64,000 nt of DNA from Rhizopus arrhizus. Its lineage: Eukaryota; Mucoromycota; Mucoromycetes; Mucorales; Rhizopodaceae. The notes under the pieces were generated by a model. It saw nothing but the letters and a program-made list of their open reading frames with translations, did no database searches and was not told where the DNA came from. Made by a program: the position numbers and the translations under genes. Shown in pieces: positions 36,701 to 47,713 of this stretch. Positions within the stretch are counted from its first letter, which is position 1. Each line of letters starts with the position of its first letter. The DNA lies in contig JAKZZE010000015.1 in assembly GCA_024220505.1 (NCBI GenBank), forward strand, positions 930,001-994,000, read 5' to 3'.

Positions 36701-39018
36701 TCTTTTTTCGCCAATCGCTATAATCAATCGCAAAAGTACATGTCACTTTCTTGACTTGTTGCTTGACAAAGTCCCATTTCTTTTGAGCATCCCATCCGGA
36801 AGGTATTTTCAATAGGATATCATCTAGATGTTGCTGAAGATATTGTTGATAAGCAGGCTTGCGAGCCAGAAGTGGGTTTACCCGCCATAAACCAGGACCC
36901 GAGGGTGAGGGACCAAGGCAGCAAGTAACCGAGAGCAATGAGTGGTCAGTACAGGGTACATCCAGCTTATGTAAATTGCTTTCGATAACTTGAGTACGAA
37001 ATGCCTGATTGACAAAGATATAGTCAATTGTAGAGTAAGTAATTTCATTCCTCCTAAAAGTAGGGATCTCATGAAGATCATCGTTCATTAAGGCGTTATA
37101 AAAATGATCATTCAAGAAAGAAATCCATTGAAGTGAGGTCTGTGATGATAAATGAGGACGTAAATAAGAGTAGTTGAAGTCTCCAGTAATGAAGAGTCGA
37201 TCGAGGTTGATGTCTAGATCTTGATTGTGTAATAAACCAAGGACATGATCAAAGAACTTTTGGCGTTGTTGACCTGAAGTGGCGGGGGCATAGAGTACAA
37301 GCAACCAGAAAGGTTCAAATGCATTGTAAGGATGCTTGACTTTTGTCAGGATAATTCGATCTTTTTTAGGGACCACGTTATCAGGGAATATAAAGGAGGG
37401 ATTGAAAGAGACAATGCCTCAGTGACGAGTACACATAAAATAGCGGGCTTGAAATTGAGTATTGATTATAGAAAGCGTATTATCTGAAACATGTGTTTCT
37501 TGGAATGTCATAATATCAAATTTTAAGGAGCGTAAGTATCGTATAAATCGTGATTGTTTTTTTGGATTATTGGACTTCACTAAACTGTGGCAATTCAATG
37601 AAGCAATATGCAGTAATAAGCGTTGAGACTTATTACTCATATTATTGAGCATGGGAGTAGTAGGTCCTGCATCCGCTTGAATGGCGGATGAGGAAGAGTC
37701 CATAGGAGAGTCGGTAAGCATGGTGTCAGTTTGACCGACTTGTATGCTAACAGATGGTACATAAATTAGTTCTTTAGGAGGAACTGATTGAGATCGAGTG
37801 ATAGGACGTTTGTAAGGCTTTTGTGCAGCATGCGGCCGACTACGCTTGGGCCCTGTCTTGCCAGGAGATGCCGTAGTGGAAGATGGACTAGTTATAAGAG
37901 GAGTGGCAAGTACAACCGGTGGATTGTGAGGGAGGGCCACATCGGAATGAACTTGATTTTTGACATTGGGGTAAGTATCTATGTCTATCGTGGGTGCGTC
38001 CGTAGTTTCGGGATATTTGGTGGTGACGAGTAAAGTAGAAGCCTCTTCAACAGATGGTTGAATAGCAACACTAGTTTCTGGTCGTTTACGAGCTCGCTTA
38101 GATGGCTAATCACGAGTACATGAAGCAGCTATATGACCATCAGTACCACAATTCCAACAGGAGGCTCTAGCACGACGCTTAGGACAGTCCACTACCACAT
38201 GCCCTTCCTCATGACAATAACGACAATAATGAGGCATTTGGTTCCAAACTGCATAGAAACCTTGTTCATGCTTTTCGTCCCAAGGGATGAGATGTGTCAA
38301 TTGTTTAAACTTAGTATGTTGAGCAGAAACATTAAGAACCGCATAACCGGTACACATATAAGTACGGGTAGTAGGTTCTAACAGGATCCCTACATCAAGA
38401 GTTTCTCCATAAACTTTTTAGCTTTTTTGGAAGCCTTCTAATAAAGCAATTTCGCCCGTAAAAGGTAAATTTGAAAGACGAAGACGGATCACTTCCATCT
38501 GGCTATCAAGAGCCCTGCACGGAATGATGATTGAATTATCGGCAAACTTAATACCATTGGTTAAAAAGTCATTCAAAGCTATATCATCGGGATCGAAATT
38601 AATCTCAGCAAACTTCATAGAACCCACTTGTTGAGTGATAACACCCACTCTAGAGGGGTACTGTTTAGCAATTAAGCTTAAAAATTCAAATTTGGATTCT
38701 TTTCGTCCAGTCATGTCGACAAATACACTGCCTGGGCCATGGCCAGGGCGCCAAATACTCGTCTTAGAAACTGCTGATCTTTTCATGTTAATTACGTCGG
38801 ATGCAGATGCTGAAGGAGTTGTTGTCGAAGAAAGTAGAAGTGATTTACGATTTTTGGTCACCACCTATGCCCAAGATCGCTTGGTTGAAGAGGATGTAGA
38901 TAATGTTGCCTTAGATGTTAAGGAGGGTGACTCGGCTAAGCCACTGTTCTGATCAAAAGTATTATTGTCGGGAAGAACCATGACCATCGAATCTTTAAAG
39001 TGAACGTCTCTTGGATGA
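33795..39018 (-). mobile_element. LINE-1: non-LTR retrotransposon, near full length, minus strand
   Basis: A 5.2 kb element bounded by perfect 14-bp target duplications. Its 3' end (33795 onwards on the plus strand) begins with a T-run, that is, a poly-A tail on the element's strand. The coding part has two CCHC zinc knuckles, an AP-type endonuclease, a reverse transcriptase with LAYADD, and a C-terminal zinc-binding segment. The 5' leader is only about 37 bp. Gene order and motifs suit the L1/Tad-like non-LTR elements; I cannot assign a named family. Unit 2 keeps the empty site, so insertion followed the duplication, or unit 2 derives from an allele without the element. Confidence 0.95.
33879..38981 (-). 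pseudogene. LINE-1 fused gag-like / endonuclease / reverse transcriptase frame with six nonsense codons
   Basis: From the likely start at 38981 (MVLPDNNTF) to the stop at 33879-33881, one reading frame covers the whole element, about 1,700 codons. It is interrupted by six stop codons, ending at 38865 (TAG), 38418 (TAA), 38106 (TAG), 37419 (TGA), 36318 (TAA) and 36102 (TAG), but I find no frameshift. In order it encodes: a gag-like part with CRYCHEEGHVVVDC and CWNCGTDGHIAASC knuckles; an endonuclease with LNCHSL, QETHVS, YAPATS, GDFNYSY, TIDYIF and TDHSLL; a reverse transcriptase with WRPISL, DQEKAYDR, GLRQGDPLSP and LAYADDV; and a zinc segment with CSLCHDTLEDVNHLLITC. Where LINE-2 aligns, two stops replace a Trp and a Cys, as expected for point mutations. 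The element is probably dead. Confidence 0.88.
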
Positions 39019-39032
39019 TTACTCGTGTTTTC
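39019..39032. repeat. Target-site duplication of LINE-1, right copy
   Basis: TTACTCGTGTTTTC, identical to 33781-33794. It marks the 5' end of the minus-strand element and the return to unit 1 spacer. Confidence 0.95.
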
Positions 39033-40160
39033 AAGAAAACTTGTTTTACTGAAAATCACACATTTATTCTCAGCACCCTCTAAGTAGGCATACTGTAAAT
39101 TTGAAAGTAGAAGTAAAATTTTCATTGAAAAATACTGCAAATGGAGGTTTGACTTCTGAATAATGAAGAGGTGTGGTTTGTACTATAACTTGAATAAAGA
39201 AACATTATTATATACGATTATATAATTCAGATTAATATTGTATGGCTTGTCTTTGACAAAATGGCTGCATAATCTCGGATAAAAAGGAAAGGGGATATGC
39301 ATATCTCTTATTTTGAAGACATCATGGTGGAGCGATCGTATCGAGGCAATGACATTAGGAAATGTATATAGAACGGCTCCTTTATGGTATGATGTGTTTG
39401 CAACTTTCTTTTAGTAAGAAGCCACTGCAGTCTGTCACCAATCGTATAGCTGATAAAAAAAAATCAATTTTTGAAAGGGTATTCGTTTGGAGCTTTAATA
39501 GTAAGCTTTTTCTTGATTTATTCAACTAAGAGTTTTGAAACTTTGATACAAAAATTAGCAAGTAATTCCAAAGTTCTGAATTTTGTTCTTAACTACATTT
39601 TATTTATTCTCGTTTTCAAGCCCATAATGGACGAAATAACAAAATTCATAGTATCTGTCATCTTTAGGTTGCATATATATTCTACTTCTTTACTACTAAA
39701 AATGGGGATATCAACATTATACACATATTTCTTTACGTTATCATTAATATGATGATTGTCTGTCGCCTTTTTTTTATACCCTTGTCTATAAATAATGCTT
39801 GTGATTAAAGAATAAAACATTTATTACAATGATGCTTTGAAGTACTTTTTGTTTTTGCTTTAAAAGACTTTTTCTCAAACAGAGGTAACCCTTTTTAGAC
39901 TATCCTTCTTTTTAAGAGGCTGTAGGTTTTCAATATCAAGTATAAGAATATCACTTGCTTTCTGCACAAGCTGTAAGAAGAAAAGATGACACTTGTGGCT
40001 TTTAAACTGAACGATACCTGCTTTTTTAATGGGTTGATACATCGGAAAACCAACGTTCTTTGGTCCTGATCCATCCAAATCACGACATTCATTAGCAGGC
40101 ACTGCTAGCTTAACATGGAACCTTGTTTTCTTGATTAGAAAAGATTGTTAAATATTGGTT

Positions 40161-40196
<36 letters not shown>

Positions 40197-40969
40197 TCAA
40201 TGGTGTATTGAAAAAATCAATTGATACTTTGACAGCTTTTAAACCTAGCAATTACCAGTGTGTGATCATTAATAAGGGAACAGGCTCACGTTAAAAAAAA
40301 TACTATAGCTGAATGTACTCATCTCCTTACATAAGCCAGCTAATAACGATTGAAAAGGCATATAAATACTAGTACTTGTGGATGTTACTGAGTAGACTGC
40401 TTGTTCCTATAATATTAATAGATGGATATTTGTACTTTTGATATCATAAGCAATTCATGCCACAATACTTTAAAGGGGTCTGTTTGAACTGATGATGGCA
40501 TAATTATCTATTCATATCAAATGGATCTAAGTGCATTTATCATATTCTCTTTTTCAGTAATATATCTTGCTTCAAAATTAAGATGTGATTTCTCGTTAAA
40601 CTAAAAGACTGTGGAATTTAACAAGACTGGAAAAAAATCATAGTCTTTATTTAATATCATTGCATCTAGTATTTGCATTGTTTTCATAAAGGTTCAATCT
40701 GATCCTTTCTAAAATACTTTAATCATGACTATAGATCTAGGATGAATAAAGTTTAGTATAGAAATCTGTTCCTGGTCATGCAAATGGACTATTTATATCT
40801 ACTTTTCATTTATATATGATTGCCTCAGGAGCTACATTAAAACAGCTTGTGCTGATTTAAAGGAGCAGGATTAATTATGATTGAATAAGAGAGAAGAATG
40901 TAGTAAAGCTTTGTAAAGCATTCACAGCTTTGATTTTTTTTTTTGTAGATTGAATATGAATCATGTTTA
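39033..40969. other. Unit 1 spacer between the two LINEs
   Basis: About 1.9 kb of AT-rich DNA. By eye it is base-for-base the same as 52023-53960 in unit 2, apart from homopolymer lengths. Its open frames (39471-39752 +, 39875-40102 -) are therefore duplicated exactly. The minus-strand frame at 39875-40102 contains a short RDLDGSGPKNVGF-like stretch that might be a transposase relic (see findings). No intact gene is supported. Confidence 0.6.
40164..40194. repeat. A-run, about 31 bases
   Basis: A long A homopolymer, matched by a slightly shorter run at 53154-53183 in unit 2. It may be the tail of an old retroposed copy, but no recognisable element precedes it. Confidence 0.7.
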
Positions 40970-40981
40970 AAGTATGTTGGA
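40970..40981. repeat. Target-site duplication of LINE-2, left copy
   Basis: AAGTATGTTGGA, directly before the first codon region of LINE-2. It recurs at 46723-46734 after the element's A-rich tail and once, uninterrupted, at 53961-53972 in unit 2. Confidence 0.92.
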
Positions 40982-40982
40982 C

Positions 40983-42548
40983 ATGGTTCTTTCCGATAAA
41001 GAATTTTTAGCTCCTAATAAGGCAATTTTACACAAAACCAAAAAAACTCTCATGGGTGAATGTTGTTCATGCTGGCCACCAGAAGATCTCTAGTTTTCTT
41101 GCAATGTCGACCAATAACTCCACTATCCAATCGCATGGTGTCGGGATTGGACAACCTGATACTAACGCAGAAATGAGCTCTTCAAACCTCAACGCGCAAG
41201 CCACTCGTCACTTTCTAAAAGGTTCTGTCCCTAATTTCATCTTTGTGGACATTACAACTGTTAAGGATAAGAAGATATTTTTAACTGAACTTATAGCGTT
41301 CTGTCAGGGCAATGAGCATCTTTGGCAGTCGCAGACCAGATCCATCGAAAGTATCAACGTTTGTATTCTGAGATCACCGTTTCCCCGACGATGTATGAGC
41401 GATTATGTACGGAGAGTCTTCAACTCCCTTCTTTCACTGACCGTTTTCATGCATTTCCGTCTTTTTCACCAAGCGCCGAATTGTTGAAAGTTACCTTGAC
41501 AGGTCTTCCTCATCAATACGGTCGTCGCGACGGAGGGCTTGCTCAACTTCATTCTGACATGCAACGTAACTTATCGTCTTTCGGCCATATTATAGACAGT
41601 GGTACGATTAGAGGAACCTCTGGAATTTATTCAGGAAAATGTTATGTTGTTTTGGAAAAGTTCTCTGAATCCGATCAGCAACGCGCTGAGACTCCTCGCC
41701 CAGAACTTCAACACAATGTACATTGGGTTTATCAACCTCTTGCTTATTCGACCTCGGCTACATCAGCTTCTCTTCTTGATGATGTGTCCATCAATTTTCA
41801 CGCCACCTGGTCATCTATGAAACCTTACTGTCGCTACTGTCATGGCGATCATCCTTTGAAAGATTGTCGAGTTCGACAGCAAGCCACTATCTGCTATTGG
41901 TGTAACGAATCCGGCCATATCGCTAAATATTGTGATAGAAAGAATGTATATGGAGCCTCGGGTGCTCCCAATAAGAAAACCCGTAAAACACCTATTGCAT
42001 CGGCTACTGAGAAATCTCTTATCAGCTCTACTGATTCAGTTACTTCTCTTGATAGGAATTTAGCCGTGTCTGATGAGGTTAATGTAGAGACCACCTCACC
42101 TCTGGATGTAACACCTACTACAGTGCAAGAGGCTTCAGGTAGTCCTACTGCTCTTAAGCAGCCTGGAAGTGAGAAGTCAAAGTACGCCCGGGTTCTTCGC
42201 TCAGCTACTAATAAGATGCTGACATCTGAAAATTCCACCTATACGAATAACAGCACAATTCCTGTTGTTCCAGCTGTTAAGGTCTGTCCACACTGTAAGA
42301 AAGAAGGCTATGTTCGTAAACAACATCGTAATTGTGAATTCTACGTTCCCCATCAAATGAAACTCTCTGGCAAGCCTCTGCCTTCCAATGAGGATACAGA
42401 AATGATGGAGTATCCTGACCCTTCTGTTCACACGATTTCCAACGATCTAGCTAATAAGGATGATATGAGTATCGATACACAGGGAGGGATTGCCTCTGAA
42501 CATCTGGTCGCACCATATAGTGGTGTTGATCCTCTACCTTCTCAATAA
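40983..42548 (+). pseudogene. LINE-2 ORF1 (gag-like, zinc knuckles), frameshifted
   Basis: The frame opens at 40983 but is soon lost. A second frame (about 41056-41330) carries a VPNFIFVDITTVKDKKIFL segment like LINE-1's SVFVDMTGRKESKFEFL. The original frame resumes near 41322 and runs to 42548. At least two indels are therefore needed to explain it. The later part has a shortened knuckle CRYCHGDHPLKDC, a regular one CYWCNESGHIAKYC, and a further Cys/His group CPHCKKEGYVRKQHRNC near the end. It would encode the nucleic-acid-binding protein of the element if intact. Confidence 0.85.
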
Positions 42549-42559
42549 TCTTTATTAAT

Positions 42560-45500
42560 ATGACATCTTTATTGAATACTCGTACGGCGTTTAACTCTCA
42601 CGAAACTTTTAACCCCCCGGATATCTCTCAACAAACAAATTTAGTTAACTTTCGAATTTCTGCTCTCAACTGCCGCAGTCTTGCCAAGACGGCTGATGTA
42701 TCAGTTCGAAACCATTTCATTCGCTATCTTCGTAAGCGTTCTCTTGATATTTTAGCGCTTCAAGAGACTCATGCGTCGGTCATTCCATTGCAAGAAACCT
42801 TCCATCTTCAATTCCAAGCAACTGACAGTTTATGGACTCCACACTGTGGCCTAATTTGCTTTTCTCCGTTGCTGTCCTTTTCGGATACCAGATTTAGTGT
42901 TTGTGGTCGAGTCATTACTACCTTGGTCTCACATACACAGGATGCCTTTGAACTTATATATATCACAGTGATTTATGCTCCCGCAACACGTCGTGATCGC
43001 TTCGTTTTCCTTGATACGCTGGCTCAAAATCGAACACCACTACTACCAAATGTCTCATCCAGGCATCTTGTCCTTGGCGATTTCAATTACACATATGCAA
43101 CTCATATTTCTTCTGCAGCTCCCCGTCAGGCACCTCCTTCTTGGCTATCATATATCGATCACCTCTTTCAGGATTGTGTTTCTGATAAAGACTCGGTTCC
43201 TCAAGTGGCATTTTCTAGAGGTACGTCTAGATCTTGTATCGATTACATCTTTGGCACTCTAGACCTTTATGACTGTAAAATGACTTCAAATGTTTCTTTC
43301 ATTCAACCATCTTGGTCAGACCACTTCCTAGTCACATCCTATTTTGCTCTTCGAGCTCCTGTGCATTCCACTGTTCTTGGTAAAGGCCAGTGGCGGGCCC
43401 ACCCACGATTAGCCTCTTCAGAAGCTTTTCGAAACCTTGTTTCAAGCACTATCGCTAACACTATGGTTTCCTTTGACATAAGTCTCACTCCGCAAGAAAA
43501 ATGGGATATGGTGAAATCAGCCATTACACAAGTAGCTAAATCATTTTCTCGTCGCTCTGCGTTTAATCTTACCAAAGCTGAATCCCTTTTACACCGCAAA
43601 AGGGCTAGGATAACTAAACGCCTTGCTTCAAATCCTGAACTGCTGTCATCCCTTACGCCTCAGCTATCAATTGTTGAGAGTCAGCTTGCATCCCTACAGT
43701 AGTACCATGCGGAGACCTTAGCCCTAAGGGCGGGCATTCGTTGGAGGGAACAAGGTGAAATCTCATCAGGCTACTTAAAGCGTACGGTCTCACAACGCCA
43801 GACTCGTCAAATCATGAAACAGTTGGTTCATCCAACTACCGGAGCACTATGTTCCACTTCCAACGAAATGTTAGATGCTGCTGTTCAATTCTACAGTAAC
43901 TTGTATTCTCCTGAACCAATTGATAATTCTGCCATTGACGATCTGCTTTCGGCCATTCCAGACTCTCTCCGTCTTTCCGATTCAAATCAACGATTCTTGA
44001 CAAACAGCTTCACTCACGATGATTTAATTGAAGGGGTCTCCCGTTGTCCTCGCCGTAGTAGTCCTGGTCTGGATGGATTACCTTATGAAATACTTCATCT
44101 CATTTTCATTCATCCTGCCTCCAAAGACCTTGTACTCCAAGTATACAATGATGCATTATCAAAGAGAGTTTTTCCACCTTCATGGTTCAGCACCTCAGTT
44201 TCTCTCCTTCCGAAGAAAGGTGACCTAAAGGACCTCAAAAACTGGCGCCCAATTTCTCTGATAAATGCCGATGCGAAGGTTTTTACTAGGCTGCTCAACT
44301 CTCGCATTATCAAATGTGCTCAGAAATTAGTCACCCCATATCAAGCAGGATCTCTGAGAGGCCGTTTCATTGCTGATAATGGGTTGCTTATGAAATTGAT
44401 CATGGAGTATGCACGGCTCACATCTTCAGATGCAATTGGATTATTACTTGATCAAGAGAAAGCGTACGATCGAGTGCATCCTTCTTATCTATGTAAAGTC
44501 CTTCATCATTTTGGCTTCCCCCCATCAATCGTTCAGAGCTTATCAACCCTATTCTTCAATACCGGTTTACATATCAACGTAAATGGCTTTCTCTCTTCTC
44601 CTGTCCTCCAGCATCGTGGGCTCAGACAGGGAGATCCTATCTCGCCTGTTCTCTTCAACTTGGCCTTTGAGCCCCTCTACGGCGTATTTTGTCTGATCCA
44701 CATGTCTCCGGCTTTCAACTCCCAAAGTCTGTCTGTTCCCCCCACACGTACATCCAATCTCCTCAGTGAAATTGTTAGCGTACGCGGACGACATTATCTG
44801 TTTTCTTAAGAGCCCACAAGATCTCACAGCTCTACAGCATCATCTCCATTTGTATTCCAAGGCCTCTAATGCGAAAGTAAATTTCAACAAAACCGAAGCC
44901 TTTGCACTTTCTGGTTCTCGCTCTTGCTATCATCGCATTTGAGGAACTCCTCTTCTGCAACAACAAATACATTCTTGGCATGATGGTTCGTCGAGTCAAC
45001 CCATCATTTACTTGGGTTTCCCGCTACACTCCTCAATCGCCCAACGTAATGCTTACTTAACCTCACTTTTATCCCGACTTGAAACAAGCCTTCAATTACA
45101 CTCACATCGTTCTCTCTCATTTCATGGACAAGTTACAATCCTGAACTCCCTAATTCTCTCCAAAGTGTGGCATGTCCTGCGTATCATTTCTGTGCCAAAA
45201 AAATTCTTTCTCAGGCTACAATCGCAAATTTCTGGCTTTTTTTCGGCAAAACAAATTCCACGCATTAGCTTTGAAACGATGTGCTTTCCTCGAAATAAAG
45301 GGGGCTTGGGTGTCCTTAATCCGCCATTCCAACAAAGTGCGCTACAGCTTCGATGGTTACTACCACTTCTACATGATTTTCCTTGCTCCCCTACCTCTGA
45401 TTTCTGGAATCACCCATCTCTGAAATCTTCCGTCGTCTTGCCTCTCTTGGTTGACTTCCTTTTATCTCATCTCATGCCTACTGAATCACAGGAGCCCATT

Positions 45501-46566
45501 CAAATTGATTATCGGCAAGCTTTCGTGTTTAAACGATTACGCCCTAAAAAGCTAGTCCAATCACTAGATGGCGTTTTCTCTCTATTCTTTCGTGCAGTCG
45601 ACAATTTACCTCATACTTTCGACAAAGTGGTAATTAACCCTCAAAGAGCTCTTTGTCTCACTCTAGGCGATGTTTCTGTACCATCATCTTCTTGTCCGTT
45701 ACCAAATTCAATGACTCGTTTATCATGCTCTAGTGTATACATGACTGATCCTATTTCTGGGAGGCTATAACCTAAATCTTCTAATGAAATCTCTCTACAC
45801 CCATACCTCACAAAACGCTTTCTTAAATGGCTTCGATCTGATCATATGAAGCTTTATTCCTTTTTCATCCGGGCGTTCTTGCGTCCCAGCTCTTCGTTCA
45901 TCCCGGTAGCTCACACCCATATCGACATGTCTCCTTTCCTGGTAGCCTTATCCTTGACACCAAAACCCGGTGATCAACTACGCCTCACATCCAAACGGTA
46001 CCGTCGTCTATGTAGTCCTCTGTTGTCTTCTTCGATCTTCTACCCAGATCTCCCCCTCCTCAAAATGGCTTCTTCTATGGCGCTTCCCCCTCCGACCACA
46101 AAGTCGCAACATATGGTACAGGTTAATCCATAATAAACTGCCTTGCAGGTCGAATCTGTACCTGCCTTCTAAACCATGTCCTGTTTGCAAGAATCTGGAA
46201 GAAACACCTTCCCATTTCCTCTTTGACTGTCCTCAAAAGCTTGCCGTTTGGTCTCTTCTTTGGGATTCACAGTTTGAACAGCCGTTTTCGAAATATTCGC
46301 TACGTCGTGCACTGTTCCTTCTAGATTTCCCTAAATGTCGCTCTGATACAGTCCATGCTCTCTCTATTTTCATTGGCATCATCTTGTTGGCTATATGGCG
46401 CAATCACTGGGCATTTATTTTTGATAATCGTCCCTTCCTTACTGATGTCACCATTCGATATGTTAATCAACTTTTGTCCGTTTCTCTCCAAGAATCGCTA
46501 TTATCAAGTGGGATTTCTCCTCTGCCTCTTCCACATTTACAGTTATCGTATCTTTCATCTTGTTGA
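42560..46566 (+). pseudogene. LINE-2 ORF2 (endonuclease / reverse transcriptase), broken
   Basis: It begins at the ATG at 42560, twelve bases after the ORF1 stop region. The endonuclease part (LNCRSLAK, QETHAS, VIYAPATRRDR, LVLGDFNYTYA, SCIDYIFG, WSDHFL) is intact up to a TAG at 43700, which stands where LINE-1 has Gln. The reverse transcriptase then continues in frame (WRPISL, LDQEKAYDR, GLRQGDPISP) until frameshifts near 44,680-44,780. The catalytic LAYADD box survives in another frame near 44775-44795, and a TGA lies near 44940. More coding fragments follow (45012-45770, 45970-46566), the last with CPVCKNLEETPSHFLFDC. It is non-functional. Confidence 0.9.
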
Positions 46567-46722
46567 CTGCCACTAAACAGTACATGCTCGACTCTATAAA
46601 TTCAAAACAAGAAAAACAATTCAAAATTTAAAAAAACCCATACCAAAAACAGTTTCACCTGCCATCATTGTCTGGCACTTAATAAACACCCGAGCTTCTA
46701 GCTCCTTACAAAAATAAAAAAA

Positions 46723-46734
46723 AAGTATGTTGGA
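46723..46734. repeat. Target-site duplication of LINE-2, right copy
   Basis: AAGTATGTTGGA after the A-rich tail, identical to 40970-40981. The duplication could be one base longer because it abuts an A-run. Confidence 0.92.
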
Positions 46735-47631
46735 GCACAGCACAAGACTTACCGATTCTTAATGGGAAAGCACATTTCCATTGAAGGACAACTTCTGAAT
46801 AAATACACCCACATGATGACAATATGTCTTGTAGTTCAATGATTGCTAGTGTTCTCCAAGAGATTTACAGTAATCAAATCTGTTTTGTTCACAAAAATGC
46901 TGATAAAGAATAGCAACTTAATAGCACCAAATATGCAAGATAGTTTTATCTAATAATATATATCTAGAGTTATGTACTTTTTACAGTGTAAATATTAATA
47001 TATATACTATGTAGTTGGCTACATGATACATTTTATCATACTCCTCATTAATTAGCCTTTTTTGTTAAGATGTACATATTAATAGGTCTATATTTCCATA
47101 TGCTCACGTTAATAATCTTTAATAATGCTTGATTGCTATACAATAGTTATTTTGATGTACAATAAAATTAATGAATCCATATATAAGTATTTGAGGAACA
47201 CAAAATGTTTTCTCCTCATCAAGCTTATTTTCACACCAGGGAGGTTGTTGACTCTCTTTTTGGAGACTTTTGTGATTTTAAATCTTTTCAGCGGGCTAAT
47301 CAAACTCTAAGCTAACATTCATTTTTATTATTAATAAAGTTAGCATTGACTCATATGAATTTTTGAGGTCTTCAGTATTTTAAAAGTAAATCATTTTGGA
47401 AAAGAATTCAGAAAAGACATAACAATATGTAATAATTTTCTCTGCAATTCTTTATTTTGAAAACGAGTAAGAAAGTCATTGGAAAAACGATTTGCTTCCT
47501 TAAAACCAAAAAGCAATAATAATCAGCATTACAAAATACAATGTCAAAAATGATGCTTGCAAGTTGTTTGAAAGCAGAGCTAATGAATATCGATACATAA
47601 AATCAAGCTTATAAACAGAGGAGACTTGTAT
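46735..47631. other. End of unit 1 spacer
   Basis: The first about 130 bp differ at some 20 positions from the matching part of unit 2 (53973-54110). The rest is the same as 54110-54869 by eye. Its open frame at 47125-47310 recurs at 54363-54548 because of the duplication. No gene is supported. Confidence 0.6.
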
Positions 47632-47713
47632 AATAAAAAATATGTAATCATTTATTGATATAAAAAGCAGTATAGTACATTACACACCAAGTATTGTGCA
47701 TTCATTTCTTTGC

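Larger units (their letters stand above)
40982..46722 (+). mobile_element. LINE-2: non-LTR retrotransposon, plus strand, degenerate
   Basis: A 5.7 kb element of the same general type as LINE-1 but a different family; the proteins are related but clearly divergent. It starts almost at an ATG (ATGGTTCTTTCCGA, close to the ATGGTTCTTCCCGA of LINE-1) and ends in an A-rich tail (CAAAAATAAAAAAAAA). The flanking 12-bp duplication is perfect. ORF1 and ORF2 lie in different frames, in contrast to LINE-1. Frameshifts and stops show that it is no longer active. The empty site in unit 2 shows that it too entered after, or outside, the duplication event. Confidence 0.93.
29403..47631. repeat. Tandem GH3 unit 1 (expanded by two LINEs)
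   Basis: First of three tandem units. It holds GH3 copy 1 and its spacer. The left edge is where the sequence starts to match 47632 onwards (ATAAAAAATATGTAATC). Removing the two LINEs and one copy of each target duplication brings the unit to about 7.24 kb, the size of unit 2. The coding parts of units 1 and 2 align without net insertion or deletion (constant offset of 18,229). Confidence 0.9.

Noticed and set aside
39471..39752. 93-codon hydrophobic frame, repeated exactly at 52461-52742
   Set aside because: The exact repeat is explained by the recent tandem duplication and conversion of the spacer, not by protein conservation; an opposite-strand frame overlaps it.
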